Assembly: GCA_029255685.2 (NCBI GenBank)
Contig: CM055319.2
Location: forward strand, 36,590,530-36,654,529
Origin: Silene conica
Taxonomy: Eukaryota > Streptophyta > Magnoliopsida > Caryophyllales > Caryophyllaceae
Length of the DNA stretch: 64,000 nt
Direction of reading: 5' to 3'
Below the pieces are notes generated by a model. The model made no database searches. It saw only the letters and a list, made by a program, of their open reading frames with translations, and was not told where the DNA came from. The translations under genes and the position numbers were made by a program. Positions 1 through 12,470 of the stretch are shown here, in pieces. Each line of letters opens with the position of its first letter. Positions within the stretch are counted from its first letter, which is position 1.

Positions 1-404
1 TCCATAGGCGCAAGAATCGTCTCAATCGGATAAGAAATGAAGATTTTATGAAGAGATTAGTGAATTGGAGATTTTTGTTTGTGAAGAACAAAGAAGACTG
101 GTATCTTATTTCTTTTTGGTGAAGAAGAAATAAGGGGATGAGGAAAGGACTAGGAAGCTTCCTTCCTCTATTTTCTGTTAAGTACAAAAGACATGAGACG
201 GGTTTAAAAGAGATGTTCGGGAAAGCTTGGTACGGAAATGCCAACGGAGTTATATAACATACATCTCAAGACTCAATAAAACTTGAGACTTGTTTACACG
301 ATATTTCTAAAACAAAAGTCACGAATTTAAATAAAATATTATTAAATACCGAAAAATACTTTAAAATCATTAAAATATTGTTTACGAAAATATGGGATGT
401 TACA
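1..404 (-). mobile_element. A LTR copy 1, partial (RNA-5' part)
   Basis: This matches 12903-13306 and 59241-59644 closely and ends in GATGTTACA at 404, next to the internal region. On the minus strand TTATATAAC at about 250-258 is a possible TATA box, also present in the other copies. The rest of the LTR is outside the window. No coding potential is seen. Confidence 0.8.
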
Positions 405-442
405 ATCACCCCATCTTTCAAAAAGTTTCGTCCTCGAAACTT
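405..442 (-). promoter_or_regulatory. A 3' polypurine tract and adjacent perfect hairpin
   Basis: An 18-nt PPT gap (405-422) separates the LTR from an inverted repeat: arm AAGTTTCG (423-430), loop TCCT, arm CGAAACTT (435-442). The second internal repeats this at 13325-13344. In the RNA strand the loop reads AGGA. L, G, E and B have similar hairpins at the same place. Confidence 0.7.
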
Positions 443-1403
443 GAAAGCAGTTACAAGGACAACTCTACAACCAAAACTTCACAGACACTTTGATATACAA
501 AAACTTAGGCTTTTTCCCAAATTTCAAAAGGTGAATTCTATAGTCCAGCCTCCATCAAGGAACGTTGGGGTTCTCGTTGCGCATTCAAGAACCTGACGTT
601 CTAATCCGAAGGCAAAAACAAGGTGAAAATCAATTAAAATCCCAAAATTTAGATTGATCCGGTGTCGATGAGCATAGTACAGGTTATCAGACGTCTCCAA
701 TAATGAGTTCCAATGGCAATCAACGCTGAAATCCATCAAAGTTGTAAAACCTTCAACTTTCTTCAAACTAGACCTCCAAAAAAATAAACTTTTATTTAAA
801 ATTTCTCAAAAAGAGTAAAGTTGCAAAAGTAACGAAAGCTTAAAATCCTCGGAAAGGAAAATAATTCAAAACGGTTACAGAAAGCACAGAGACAACAACT
901 TAAGATCAAGGAGGCGGAGTCAACAGAGATCGAGTCAAGAAGGTGATAATTCCTCAAAACTCAATCAAGGGGGAAGTTTACTTAAAAAGTACCTCGAGAA
1001 GCAAGTACAAGGATAAGTCGAAAGGAGATGAAGATAGATTTCAAGTAAGATGGTCAACTATTCAATAAGAAGGGATGTGCATCCGGAGTTATCAAAGAAG
1101 ACGATGCACAAAGATATGAGGAGTATCTTCAAGGCTCAGAAGCATTCTCCAACGGTAACACAAATCGTTCATCTTCGATAGCAAACACCGGTCTTGATCG
1201 TCAAATGGATGAGCTCACGGTACGTCGATTCAAAGATATACAAAGCAAACTCACCGACAATCAACAAACACGTTAGAACTTAACAAAAGCAATCACAATA
1301 CAGCCTACCACTTGTCCTTAAATCTACCCAATCTCTCATTCATTATTCAATTTATTGGTCAAGTTAAGTTTGGGGATTACATGAGTGCGTCGGGAGCGAT
1401 AAC

Positions 1404-1415
1404 GCTCTGATACCA
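1404..1415 (-). promoter_or_regulatory. A primer binding site (tRNA-Met type)
   Basis: The minus strand reads TGGTATCAGAGC, the usual plant initiator tRNA-Met complement, two bases from the LTR start at 1418. The matching site before 14325 is mutated (plus strand GATACG instead of GATACC). Confidence 0.85.
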
Positions 1416-1676
1416 ACTGTAAAACCCCTCGCGGGAGCGGAAAAAGTAAACATACAAAACATGCCAAAAATGCGCGAAATTTAAAACTTTTGACATGATA
1501 AGAAAACATGCGAGGTGTCTTAACAATATTAAACATGCGGAAGAAATAAAACATAAATAAATATCAAGTACAATACAAAAGAAGCCCGGGATAGAATATC
1601 CCTACAGACACAAAATACTGAAATCATAAGTCTAAGGTCTAGCTACACGATAAGGTAAGTCATCGATGATTGGATT

Positions 1677-2418
1677 TGTTGGGTTTTTAGTTACTCATAT
1701 ACTAAATATTTAGTCATACTAATCAAAATATTAATTAACCTTTTAATTAACTTATTTATGTGATCTTATGCATGCTTAATAATGCGGAAATAAGAGAGTT
1801 TTCGAACTCTTACTCACGGTCCGAATATATATAGCAAGGATGATCCTCCTAGTACCCAACAAGAATACCTCCTTTGGACGCACCAAGACAACCCCTTAAT
1901 AATCCGAAGTCTTTGAACAAGCTAGTACCAAGAATCGGTTTCCTTAATATTAATTCTAATCTCTTAATTAGAAATATAATCAAATACTATCACTCATATA
2001 GTATATATTTTATTATCTTTATAATAACTTAGAGAGGTTTTGGTAGTATTCTTACTTAGAGAATTTTGCCAAGCATTAGAGTGAAATGAGAGCACACCAC
2101 AACATTTTAAATGGTGTTGCTTAGGTTAATGGGTGGCCGGGTATGGGGAGCACAAAAGAGGGAACATCTCCTCTTCTCAATGTACTAGGGTGGCTCTAGG
2201 TGTGGGTTCTCAAGTCTAATGTTTAAACACAATGATTATGGTGTATTTAACACACTAATCACCCACACAACCACCTCCACTAGCCGGCCACTTAATCCAT
2301 AAAATCGATTTCATTTTACAAGTTTGTCAATTGTATAATTTGTATAACATGTGACATCTTATATGTCACATAGTAATAAAATTATCTTAATTTAAAAACA
2401 TATAAATATTTATCGTAT

Positions 2419-2463
<45 letters not shown>

Positions 2464-3012
2464 ATATATACATATATATACATATATATATATATATACA
2501 TATATATACATATATATATATACATATATATATATAATTAAATAAATCATATTTGTCACTTGACAAGTAATTCGAAATTACAAATATAAAATGATAATTT
2601 ATCGTCAATACGATTTACAACCTTTGTATTAATTATAACCCGATTCATTCTAATTATGATATTATAAAATATCGCTTATTGTTTAACAATTGACACGTTT
2701 CAATTTTAAACATAAATCTTACTATAAGACTTAACCTCTAATTTCTCGATATACGAGTTTAAGGAATATGAGCAAATCGTATCAATATACATTTGATCAT
2801 TTTATCAATTAAGGGAATCGTCCTAAAGGTATGACCTAAAGGGATCAACTGACCACCACCGTCATACGACAGTAATGTCAAACTCTAGCTAGCCAATCAT
2901 TACCGATTAATGTTGGTCAGTTGACTTATATAAATCTTATCATCCCTTGCGCATTCTTGTCATGAGATTTAATTACGTGATCGCACTATTGTTGAGGACA
3001 CATTTCCCAACA
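1677..3012 (-). mobile_element. B 3' LTR
   Basis: This 1336-bp LTR is about 100 bp longer than its partner because of TA/TACATA microsatellite growth. It is AT-rich, and no gene is seen. Confidence 0.88.
2425..2536. repeat. (TA)n / TACATA microsatellite
   Basis: About 110 bp of alternating TA with interspersed CA steps. The partner LTR has only a short TA run (about 9503-9520), so the expansion came after insertion. Confidence 0.9.
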
Positions 3013-3037
3013 ATCTCCCACTTGTCCTCGACAAGTG
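3013..3037 (-). promoter_or_regulatory. B polypurine tract and perfect hairpin
   Basis: On the minus strand a GTGGGAGATT polypurine tract precedes the LTR, as is usual in plant copia elements. It overlaps a perfect inverted repeat: CACTTGTC (3019-3026), loop CTC, GACAAGTG (3030-3037). Confidence 0.75.
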
Positions 3038-5499
3038 TGCGTCACCAATTCTCTTGTCCTATTACAATCTCCCACTCAATGCAAGATGTCTCTCTGAGGT
3101 CGTACTTGCATTTGATCATATCATGAATGGTTTCCTCGATCTGGAGAATAATTGTTTGACCGGAATTATCTACCATAGATACCTTCCGAGCGTGGCCACG
3201 CATTTCCAGTTAACTTCTCCTCGAGTGGCCTTGAGATTTGAACAACCCTGGCAAGGGGTGGACAATTTTTATCGCACTACTTCCTTCAACTAGTCACAGT
3301 CAGTCACAACCCAAAGCAATCCCATTTGACTCCAGTTACGAAAAGTCGTAGAGAATGGATCAAGGTTATGCCTAAACTGTACCATCTTGGGAGAGTAGTC
3401 TTTAGTCTAAGAATTGACTCACAAGAATACTATAACAACTCTTGCCACGACCCGGCTATTATAAAATTTCCAGAACTCTATAAGCGGTCACCTTGCCCGA
3501 CAGAGTGTCTCTTGCAGTCTGCCTATGTGATCGACTAGTCATCACATATGACTCTATGGCACTTGAACTTGCCATCAGTCGCCTCACATTCTAGTCGCTT
3601 TGAGACGTCACCTCATGTAAGCGGCTAGGGGCTATACTAAGTCAATCCAGTTCACTTATGGGGTTCAATATTGTCTCTCACAACCCATTTGGATTTTGAC
3701 AAAGTATCTTTCATCTTGAGTTAATTATAACTCAAATGACATTGTCATGCAAAAACAGTCAATACTATTTCATTGCATTTGATGCACGATCAACTTATTT
3801 GTATTAATGTTTTGCGAATAAACCCTTTTATTCATGATTGCAAAACTTACAAATTTTGGTCTCCTTCCGACTCATATTATCTCACATAATATGATCTTAT
3901 TTGAGCACATATCTAGAACCCTTTCTAGATTTTGAGTTTCCTTTCCTGAGGAAAGCTCCCACTGTTATCTTATAACTCGTGACGTATTGATATGCTAGAG
4001 GGATTAAGAATCACTCGGAATTATCTAGTCACTTATGTGCTGAAATCTATATTGTAGTTATTAGTGATTTCATCACTCTTACTATTTTCAAACATCTTGG
4101 CTATTTTATTAAGGTTATTCAAATCTAACCATTTTGATTTCTAATGGGCGACCTTTTATTATCAATATAATAAACCTTCCCGTAAAGCTCCATCATCGTA
4201 TGATATAAGGTATTTGATCATCTAGAATTGAAAACCTCTTATTCTTTACACCTTAAAGAATCACCCATCCTCTCTAAATGGTAGGCTTAATTCTTTTAAT
4301 GAACATCGATCCCACTAAAATCAATATTACTCGATCTCTTAAATGAACCTTTCATTTCTCGCATGTAAATCTTTATTTATCACTTGAATCATTATTACTA
4401 TCACTATCCATGTAGTGATCTATTTTCATTCAATCAATCATCACCCTCTTTTCATGTCTTCGTTTCCTCGAGACGAATATGACATGATAATTTCCTTATA
4501 ACTACATTGAGATGATTTCTTCTCTTTTATCTTATAAATTTAGAAAAATCATTTATTAGGAAACCGGTCTTTCCTCCCGTATAGATAGATGATTTCTCCT
4601 TTATTATCTTATAATCTTTAAAACATCATTATCTTAAGGAGCCGATATTCCTTCCGAATTCATACGGGGTTTCACACTGAAACAATGAACATAAGAAACT
4701 TTCTTCGAGTGTCCTCCCGTAGTTTCTTCAGTGTCCTCTCGTAGTTTCTTCAATTCATTCATTTAGGGCTCTTCTTAAGACTCCCATGTAGGAATCTTCT
4801 CTAAGATCCTTTATTTCCATCATTGGTTTGCGAGCGAAATATTTTCTCCCACTCTATCCTTCTAACAATAACATTTATTCGTATAAGGATAGCTATTTCG
4901 ATTAACCAATGTATATGAATGTTTGAAGTTTTATAGGTGTGATGAATACATTCTCATTTTCACTCAAAATGAAAATCTTATAATGAACTAATGTTGTCTC
5001 ATTTTGATTGAAAGTATCTCATGGGGTCTAGTTCTCCGTTTTAATCAACACTTTGATTACATTATTTTGATCGTATCAATGTTCATTGCGTGATAAAATC
5101 ACCATTATTCATGTTTAAACAAGGTATGCAATTTATTTGAGAAATCAAGACATTGATTAAGAACAAAAGTAGTGACTTGGGTTGAAAACCAAGTCACCAA
5201 ATATCCAAAATTACAACCATTGTTTTAGGATTTTAATCCTTGTCTTACAAGAAAATAAATTGTTCCATAAATAAAATGCAAAATATGAAAAAAGACGATA
5301 TGAAAATTAGAGCCTAGCTCTTCAAGTCTTCGATCAATTGGATGCTACCATAGCCATCCAAGTAAGGAACCTTATGCTTCCTTCTCCTTGCCCTTATCTT
5401 TATAAGGTGCCCCTTTAAAACAATTTAAAAGGGGTGATAGTCAACAACTTGTATCGCCATACAAAAGTTAACAAAATAACATGAAAGTAAACGAGAATT
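3038..5499 (-). mobile_element. B internal, 3' non-coding part (pol absent)
   Basis: In an autonomous copia element this is where protease, integrase, RT and RNase H would lie. Here 2.5 kb contain no recognisable pol fragment in any frame, only short accidental open frames. Either pol was replaced by unrelated sequence or it has decayed beyond recognition. Confidence 0.6.
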
Positions 5500-6393
5500 T
5501 CAACCTACTGCAAGAGCCTTTCCATCTTTGAGATCGGTCAAGTATTTGGGGCAATTCCGTTTCCTAAGACTTAACCTCGTACAAATAAAGGCACTTGTCT
5601 TCAACCTTTGAAGATGAGGTGGAAACGCCTTTCGAAAAGGTCTTTTCTTTGGCCGGTTTGGGTAAGAACGTTTTCTTGCCCTTGTCTTTGGATGCATTCC
5701 TCTTGAAGTTGCATTTCCCTTTCTTTTTTATGTTCAAGACATCCTTAGTGGAACTTTCATGAAGTCCCATGTTTCTCTCGGCTTGGACAAGCATCTTATG
5801 CAATTCATCCAATGTGGTCTCTTGATTTCGTATGTTGAATTCACCCGGAATTGAGCATACGATTTCACCTTATTGAGCGAGTGAAGAACTCGGTCAATTA
5901 TGAGAGAGTCGGGAACATCAACGTCTTGCGCTTTTAGAGTCTCCGCGAGCTCAACGAGTTTGAGCACATGAGGGCTTATCTTTTGCCCTTCCTTCAACGT
6001 AATGTCGAAGAAGGGGGAAGCCGCCTCATATTGGATCACCCTTGGAGTTTGCGAGAACATGGTCGCAAGCTTGGTGTATATTTCATACGATGTGGTCAAC
6101 TTGATCATACTCCTTTGGAGATCCGGCTCTATGGAGAAGATGAGCACATTTTTAAGAGCGGAGGACTCTTTCATGTAGGCTTCATAGGCCTCACGAGTTC
6201 CGATCGCAGAACGAGCGGTTCGAGCGGGAGGAGCGGCTTCGGATAGGTAACGACTCTTATCGTCACCTTGAGCGGCCAAAAGTAATTGCGCATCCCAATC
6301 CTTAAAATTGGAACCATGCTTATCGAGTTTGCGACGATCCATAAAGGATCGAAGCCATGATACGTTAGAGAGAGGTGGAGCGTTGGTGGCCAT
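5500..6393 (-). pseudogene. B gag, copia-type, frameshifted
   Basis: A copia Gag. The first frame (start 6393, stop near 5734) has the usual N-terminal region, including LDKHGSNFKDWDAQLLLAAQ and a UBN2-like helical part. The family pattern then continues in another frame (TLDELHKMLVQAERNMGL, about 5820-5760), which fits a one-base deletion near 5840. A third segment, back in the first frame, ends RKRNCPKYLTDLKDGK, the usual sequence after the CCHC zinc knuckle. The knuckle itself is corrupted: one Cys pair and the His are not in one frame. No pol follows. As it stands it would make only a truncated capsid protein. Confidence 0.75.
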
Positions 6394-8756
6394 TGATGAT
6401 GTTGAAAATTAAACTACAATAAACTGAAGGAAATAAAACAACATCATTTTAAAATTCATAATTTAAACTAAAAACTTAAACAAGTTAATTAGTTATTTAC
6501 TTAATGATCTCTTACCCAATTAAGTAAACAATCCCGAAACCCAAACCCATACTAATCCGGGCACGGTGTAGCCGATTCAACCCGTATCGGTATAATTTGG
6601 TGGATTAACCCTTTAATCGGTTCTACCTTAGAACGCTCGGTCGACAATTTTCTAAAAATTGTCTTTAGCCCGAACTTATTGCAACTACGGTTACGAATAC
6701 TTTCGTTGAGATCAACCAAATTTCAAGGTGTAATCTTATTACCCCACTTACCCAACGTGACAATTTTAGTACCCCGGTGTAGCCGAGCCTACGTTCTTGT
6801 GAAGAAGGGATTCATGGGTCCGTACTTTTTGGTAAGGCTAAGTCTCAATATTTATATGTAAGAGATCTAGTCAAATTATTATCTATCTCCGTTTAAGTGA
6901 ACTAAGTCGGTGAATCATCGATAAAATAAATGACTAGGTCGACTACTTCGAAAATGCATGAGACGATATATGACGATTTGGCTATACAAATTCGGAAACC
7001 AACTCCTTTGGGCCCTTGAACTTCACGAGGCACGCACTTCGAGGTAAACACCGTCTTTGTCGGAACTCCTTTCCGAATGGCACCGTCTTCAAGGAACTCC
7101 GGAATTTACAAAATTACAACTTTTCTAGTCTACTTTATACATTATAAAATAGAATTAAATTACAATTGGGTGATACGAGATCACAAAATTACAACCGAAT
7201 CGGTAACCCCTTACACTACGGGAAATACCGATTTAAAACTAAGGCCATACTAAGTAAATTACATAATTCCCAAAATTACGTAAATAAATCATGACATTCA
7301 TAATAAAATATGCAATGCTAATGAATATATGAACTATCATGCAAACCCTAAGCCAAATCGTCCTATTTAAATAAATAGACATCGTATACCTCGGTTTTTA
7401 TGGAATCGCGTGTTTTAACGATTAACAACACTATGCATAATATGAATCGGTATTCATCCTTAAGTTAATCATCTCAACTCTTTAGGTTTCAAAATTTAGT
7501 CTTACTCAAACTTTGAACATGACTTAACTTATTATATTTTAATATTGTTCGGTATTACTCGGTTTTACGGGAAAAATAATATAAAAATCCGAAAGAGTCA
7601 TAAAAATTTCAAAAATTTCAAAATTCAAATTTTGAAAAATCTGGAATGTTCTTAAAATTTCAGAACATTAAAAATATTAGTATTTATACGGTTTTAACAT
7701 TATTTCGAAAATAATACGTAAAACGAGCATTTTAAGTCGGAAAATTCAATAATTAACTCCATAAATGCAAATAAAATACTAATAAAATTTTACACCTTCC
7801 AAAACACTTTAAGAACACAAAATGGATAGAAAAATTAAATTACACACTGCCCAAGTAGCCGAAATTTTTAATTAAAGACTCTTATCATTTTAATTTTAAA
7901 TGCAACTTTTCAACAATTAAAATTTAATTAAATCAGAAACTTTTGGCTCCCAAGAAAATTTTAGTGATGAACATATCATATATTACTACTACGGGTTAAA
8001 TTTTTTTCGGCCATTTTAACAACTATTGCAAATTTTAACGATTTACGTCATATATCGTACGATTTTAACCTTTAAAATTATTTCTCAAGCATAAAATAAG
8101 ATAAAAATCTCGAAATTTTTATACATGCTGGAAATAATATATATGACATTGTGTTAAATTTTTATGGCCAAATTCCAACTTAAACTATTAAAGTCGAAAT
8201 TATGTCACTAATTACCCGATTTTTACATTAAAAATCTATAATATTGCAATATTTGAGATAAATTTCTGGAAAATTCAACATATATTTTAAATATTTCATG
8301 TGACATACTCATAAATTTTTATAGTCAAATTCGTAATATAACTATACAAACCCATTTTTATTCATCTTATTGCATTTTAACCCTTAAAATTCATATCACG
8401 TGTTTTATAAGTCCATAATTTACGAAAATTCATATTCATAACATAGGATATACATGTGATAACATACTGAAAAATCTCGGCCAAAAATTGATTTTAACTA
8501 TTTTTCCCAAAATAAACAATTTTTAACCATTAAAAACAATAAAACCGAAAAATAAATTGTACCAATGAACAATATTCATGCAAAATATATTCCAAACATT
8601 CTAAAACATTTTAGAAAACAGTAGGTATTCATGCTCAAATTATTTCGTGCATATCTTATATTAAACGAAAAAACCAAATTTTATTTTGTTATCACTATAA
8701 CTCCGTAAAAACGTAAACGGAAAGCATGCAAACAACCTAGTTGCTCTGATACCAAT
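6394..8756 (-). mobile_element. B 5' leader, long non-coding, with primer site
   Basis: About 2.4 kb lie between the gag start and the 5' LTR, unusually long for a copia leader. It is AT-rich with no coding pattern. The primer binding site (minus TGGTATCAGAGC) is at 8743-8754, two bases from the LTR. Confidence 0.65.
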
Positions 8757-9994
8757 TGTTGGGTTTTTAGTTACTCATAAACTAAATATTTAGTCATACT
8801 AATCAAAATATTAATTAACATTTTAATTAACTTATTTATGTGATCTTATGCATGCTTAATAATGCGGAAATAAGAGAGTTTTCGAACCCTTACTCACGGT
8901 CCGAATATATAGCAAGGATGATCCTCCTAGTACCCAACAAGAATACCTCCTTTGGACGCACCAAGACAACCCCTTAATAATCCGAAGTCTTTGAACAAGC
9001 TAGTACCAAGAATCGGTTTCCTTAATATTAATTCTAATCTCTTAATTAGAAATATAATCAAATACTATCACTCATATAGTATATATTTTATTATCTTTAT
9101 AATAACATAGAGAGGTTTTGGTAGTATTCTTACTTAGAGAATTTTGCCAAGAATTAGAGTGAAATGAGAGCACACCACAACATTTTAAATGGTGTTGCTT
9201 AGGTTAATGGGTGGCCGGGTATGGGGAGCACAAAAGAGGGAACATCTCCTCTTCTCAATGTACTAGGGTGGCTCTAGGTGTGGGTTCTCAAGACTAATGT
9301 TTAAACACAATGATTATGGTGTATTTAACACACTAATCACCCACACAACCACCTCCACTAGCCGGCCACTTAATCCATAAAATGGATTTCATTTTACAAG
9401 TTTGTCAATTGTATAATTTGTATAACATGTGACATCTTATATGTCACATAGTAATAAAATTATCTTAATTTAAAAACATATAAATATTTATCGTATAAAT
9501 ATTATATATATATATATAATTAAATAAATCATATTTATCAATTGACAAGTAATTCGAAATTACAAATATAAAATGATAATTTATCGTCAATACGATTTAC
9601 AACCTTTGTATTAATTATAACCCGATTCATTCTAATTATGATATTATAAAATATCGCTTATTGTTTAACAATTGTCACATGTCAATTTTAAACATAAATC
9701 TTACTATAAGACTTACCCTCTAATTTCTCGATATACGAGTTTAAGGAATATGAGCAAATCGTATCAATATACATTTGATCATTTTATCAATTAAGGGAAT
9801 TGTCCTAAAGGTGTGACCTAAAGGGATCAACTGACCACCACCGTCATACGACAGTAATGTCAAACTCTAGCTAGCCAATCATTACCGATTAATGTTGGTC
9901 AGTTGACTTATATAAATCGTATCATCCCTTGCGCATTCTTGTCATGAGATTTAATTACGTGATCACACTATTGCTGAGGACTAATTTCCCAACA
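8757..9994 (-). mobile_element. B 5' LTR
   Basis: 1238 bp from TGTTGGG to CCCAACA, colinear with 1677-3012 apart from the microsatellite and roughly 20 scattered substitutions. Confidence 0.88.
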
Positions 9995-10239
9995 GGATCA
10001 TCGCTCGCTAGCCTCAACGTAACCCCCTGCAAACAGCCTCATGTACCTACACACATACAACATGTGCGCCACAGTCAGTGGGGAGTGACTAGAGTGCTCC
10101 TAGCCAACTATTGTCAATAACACATAACACATAAAGCATGCAACATATTCCAACATATAAAAAACATGTGAAGCATACAAATCTCAATATCTGGATCTCA
10201 AGTCAACATGCAAATACTTATGCAAGGCTCTCAACCAAC

Positions 10240-10321
10240 TTCGGAAACTATTTGGAAGGAGAGCCGGTTTCCCTTCCAGTTGCCCGGCCTGAGGGGTCAT
10301 TAAATCCAAACCATTTCCGAA
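10240..10321 (-). repeat. GYAA-hairpin domain, A LTR 2 copy 1
   Basis: Outer arms TTCGGAAAC..TTTGGA and TCCAAA..TTTCCGAA pair. The inner RNA-strand hairpin is CCGG-GCAA-CTGG (one G.U pair), followed by the conserved AAGGGAAACCGGCTCTC. A second hairpin, GTCC..GGGAC, lies just 5' of it in the RNA. Confidence 0.65.
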
Positions 10322-10427
10322 ACCAGACTAAGAGTCGTCCCATGCCTTGGACGAACAATACTAAGATAACCAAGTATCATACATTCTTTTACACAAACTA
10401 AGTCATGCTCAACATCCAATTACATCG

Positions 10428-10870
10428 ACAAGAGATAGGTCACCAACTGACTCGACTCCAACAACCATAGGTCAACCAAGTGACTCTACAAACAAGAGAT
10501 AGGTCACCAAGTGACTCGACTCCAACAACTATAGGTCAACCAAGTGACCCTACAAACAAGAGATAGGTCACCAAGTGACTCGACTCCAACAACTATAGGT
10601 CAACCAAGTGACTCTACATACGAGCTAGGTCAACCAAGTGACTCTACTCCAACAACTATAGGTCAACCAAGTGACTCTACAAACAAGAGATAGGTCACCA
10701 AGTGACTCTACTCCAATAACTATAGGTCGACAATCGACTCGGCTAGACCACTCTGAGCAGGCCGACAATCGGCTCATCTATATACTACGACATTCCCAAT
10801 CTCAGACTATACAACCCCCTGGTAGGACGACGACAATCGACTGTCCTAGTCTAAACCTGGCCAGACTGTC
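10428..10870. repeat. A LTR 2 minisatellite of short stem-loops
   Basis: Roughly five 64-bp units (10428-10745), each of two related halves, containing GTCAC-CAA-GTGAC hairpins. They grade into GTCGA-CAA-TCGAC, GCCGA-CAA-TCGGC and a TAGGAC..GTCCTA hairpin. The CAA loop stays while the stems change in step. Confidence 0.75.
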
Positions 10871-11195
10871 GGAGAGCAAACGAATTACGATCCCGGATTC
10901 GACAAGTGCACAAGGCACCCCCAAGATCCGAACTAGCTAGGAACGAGATATGCCCGAAGGCGGGCAGACAATCTAAGACTTGACCGTGAGACCAAGTCAC
11001 TACGGCCAACCAGCTACACAATGCAATCAGGTTAGAACTCGAGTACTATAGCAGCGCACAGCAGGTTACAAAATTCCCAATATGTCATCTCAAAGATGTA
11101 CAACAACTCAAACTCGATGTACAACAACTCAAACTCGAATGACAATCATTTCGTATATATCTCATTACCAAACATCCATTCAACACTGTGCCGAC

Positions 11196-11278
11196 TTCGG
11201 AAACTAATTTGAGGTGAGAGCCGGTTTTCCTTCCGGTTGCCCGGCCGGGGGGTCTTTCTCCTCAAATCCATTTCCGAA
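11196..11278 (-). repeat. GYAA-hairpin domain, A LTR 2 copy 2
   Basis: Arms TTCGGAAAC-TAATTTGAGG and CCTCAAAT-CCATTTCCGAA match at 16 of 19 positions. The RNA-strand hairpin is CCGG-GCAA-CCGG. Confidence 0.65.
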
Positions 11279-11689
11279 CCCAACACGAGTGTCGCCCAAT
11301 TTTTGGGACTTCAAACAAGCATACAATTCATATTATATAACGTATATTCTTTACGGAAATCATTACGCATATAAAATAACAAAAGAATCGTAAATTAAAT
11401 ATATAGTTCATTCGAAAGAAGAGTAACAAAAACTGATTTAACATTTTATATTATATCCTCATATTTTCTATATAAAATTAACATGTGAGAAATTAATATA
11501 ACAAGTCGTATTTTAATTATTCGGGAAACCGATTAACTATTTAATCATTTAGACATGCTTCTTAAAATAAAAATTGTAACCCATTACTAAAGTGTAAACA
11601 ATCCTAACGTATATTATTTAAACGTAAACAAGCTAGCAAGCACATACGTAAACTAAATAATTCAAGTAGGCTAGAAAGCACGTACGTAA

Positions 11690-12470
11690 AATAATTATAA
11701 GATAATCAAAACATTACTAAATAATAATAATACGTACGTAGGGTAGTAGTAATATAATAATTAATGTATTAGTATGTAGTTGTAGTACGTAGCAACAAGC
11801 CGCAGCAATTCATATAAAATAAATCAAACCACGTGATTAGGAGATATATGATGTAGTACTCCGTACATAGGAACAAGAAGCAATAGTAGCGAGAGATCAC
11901 AGCTAGTAACATCAACAAGGCAGCAGTAACGCTTAACCAACGTCAACAGCAGGACCCCACATTAGCACAACAATTGTGTATAACATTAACAGATCAACAG
12001 TAGGCAGAAAACATAGCATCAGATTACAGTAGTTTAAAGAGTGCAGAAAACAACAATAGTAACGCATCAAAACGATCACCAAACAACGACAAAACTGGTC
12101 GCTGCAACATTCCATTACTCGACAGTCGTGCCACAACAACAATGTGACAATAATTGCAACAAGACGCCCGCACAACAACAAGAAAGCAAGAAAAACAGAA
12201 GCACCAATGCAGGAAATGAACTGAGGGCAACAATTAGTAGCATATAATTCATACGACAATAAAAATAGCAGCGAGACAGTAGCAGGCCAACAGAACTGGC
12301 AGTAGTAATTTAAACCATAGTGCACAGCAGAAAATCACGAAAGTTGCAGTAGCATCGACAATAAATAATAGCAGCAGCTATAGAGCAACATTAACGAATG
12401 ATAATAACAAGTAGCAACCCAGCAGTAATAGTAGTAGTAACGTAACAGCAGTAGAGCAACAAACAGCACC
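11690..12470. repeat. AGT/AAC/CAG triplet-rich low-complexity tract in A LTR 2
   Basis: Loose repeats of AGTAGTAAC, CAGCAAC and AACAACA give long accidental open frames rich in Cys, Leu or Gln, with no protein family pattern. The tract recurs in A LTR 3 at about 51710-52462, where E inserted. Confidence 0.6.

Larger units (their letters stand above)
405..1417 (-). mobile_element. A internal region 1, non-coding
   Basis: The 1013 bp between two LTRs hold a polypurine tract (minus strand) at the 405 end and a primer binding site at the 1417 end. No frame encodes a recognisable retroelement protein; short open frames here look accidental. It is nearly the same as 13307-14324. It is far too short for gag-pol, so mobility would need proteins supplied in trans. 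Confidence 0.75.
1677..9994 (-). mobile_element. Element B: non-autonomous copia-like LTR retrotransposon
   Basis: LTRs at 1677-3012 and 8757-9994 begin TGTTGGG and end CCCAACA, a perfect terminal inverted repeat. The target duplication is GGATT (1672-1676) and GGATC (9995-9999); the uninterrupted site in A LTR 3 reads GGATC, so the left copy has mutated. A tRNA-Met-type primer site adjoins the right LTR, giving minus orientation. The 5744-bp internal region has only a broken gag and no pol. By-eye LTR divergence is about 1.5%, leaving aside a TA microsatellite expansion. Confidence 0.88.

Noticed and set aside
2387-2608. 73-codon minus-strand open frame rich in Ile and Tyr
   Set aside because: It is the translation of the TA microsatellite in the B LTR; no gene features.
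11933-12325. 130-codon minus-strand open frame rich in Cys and Leu (also at 51957-52349)
   Set aside because: It lies in the AGT/AAC-rich LTR tract, is disrupted differently in the two LTR copies and has no family pattern.
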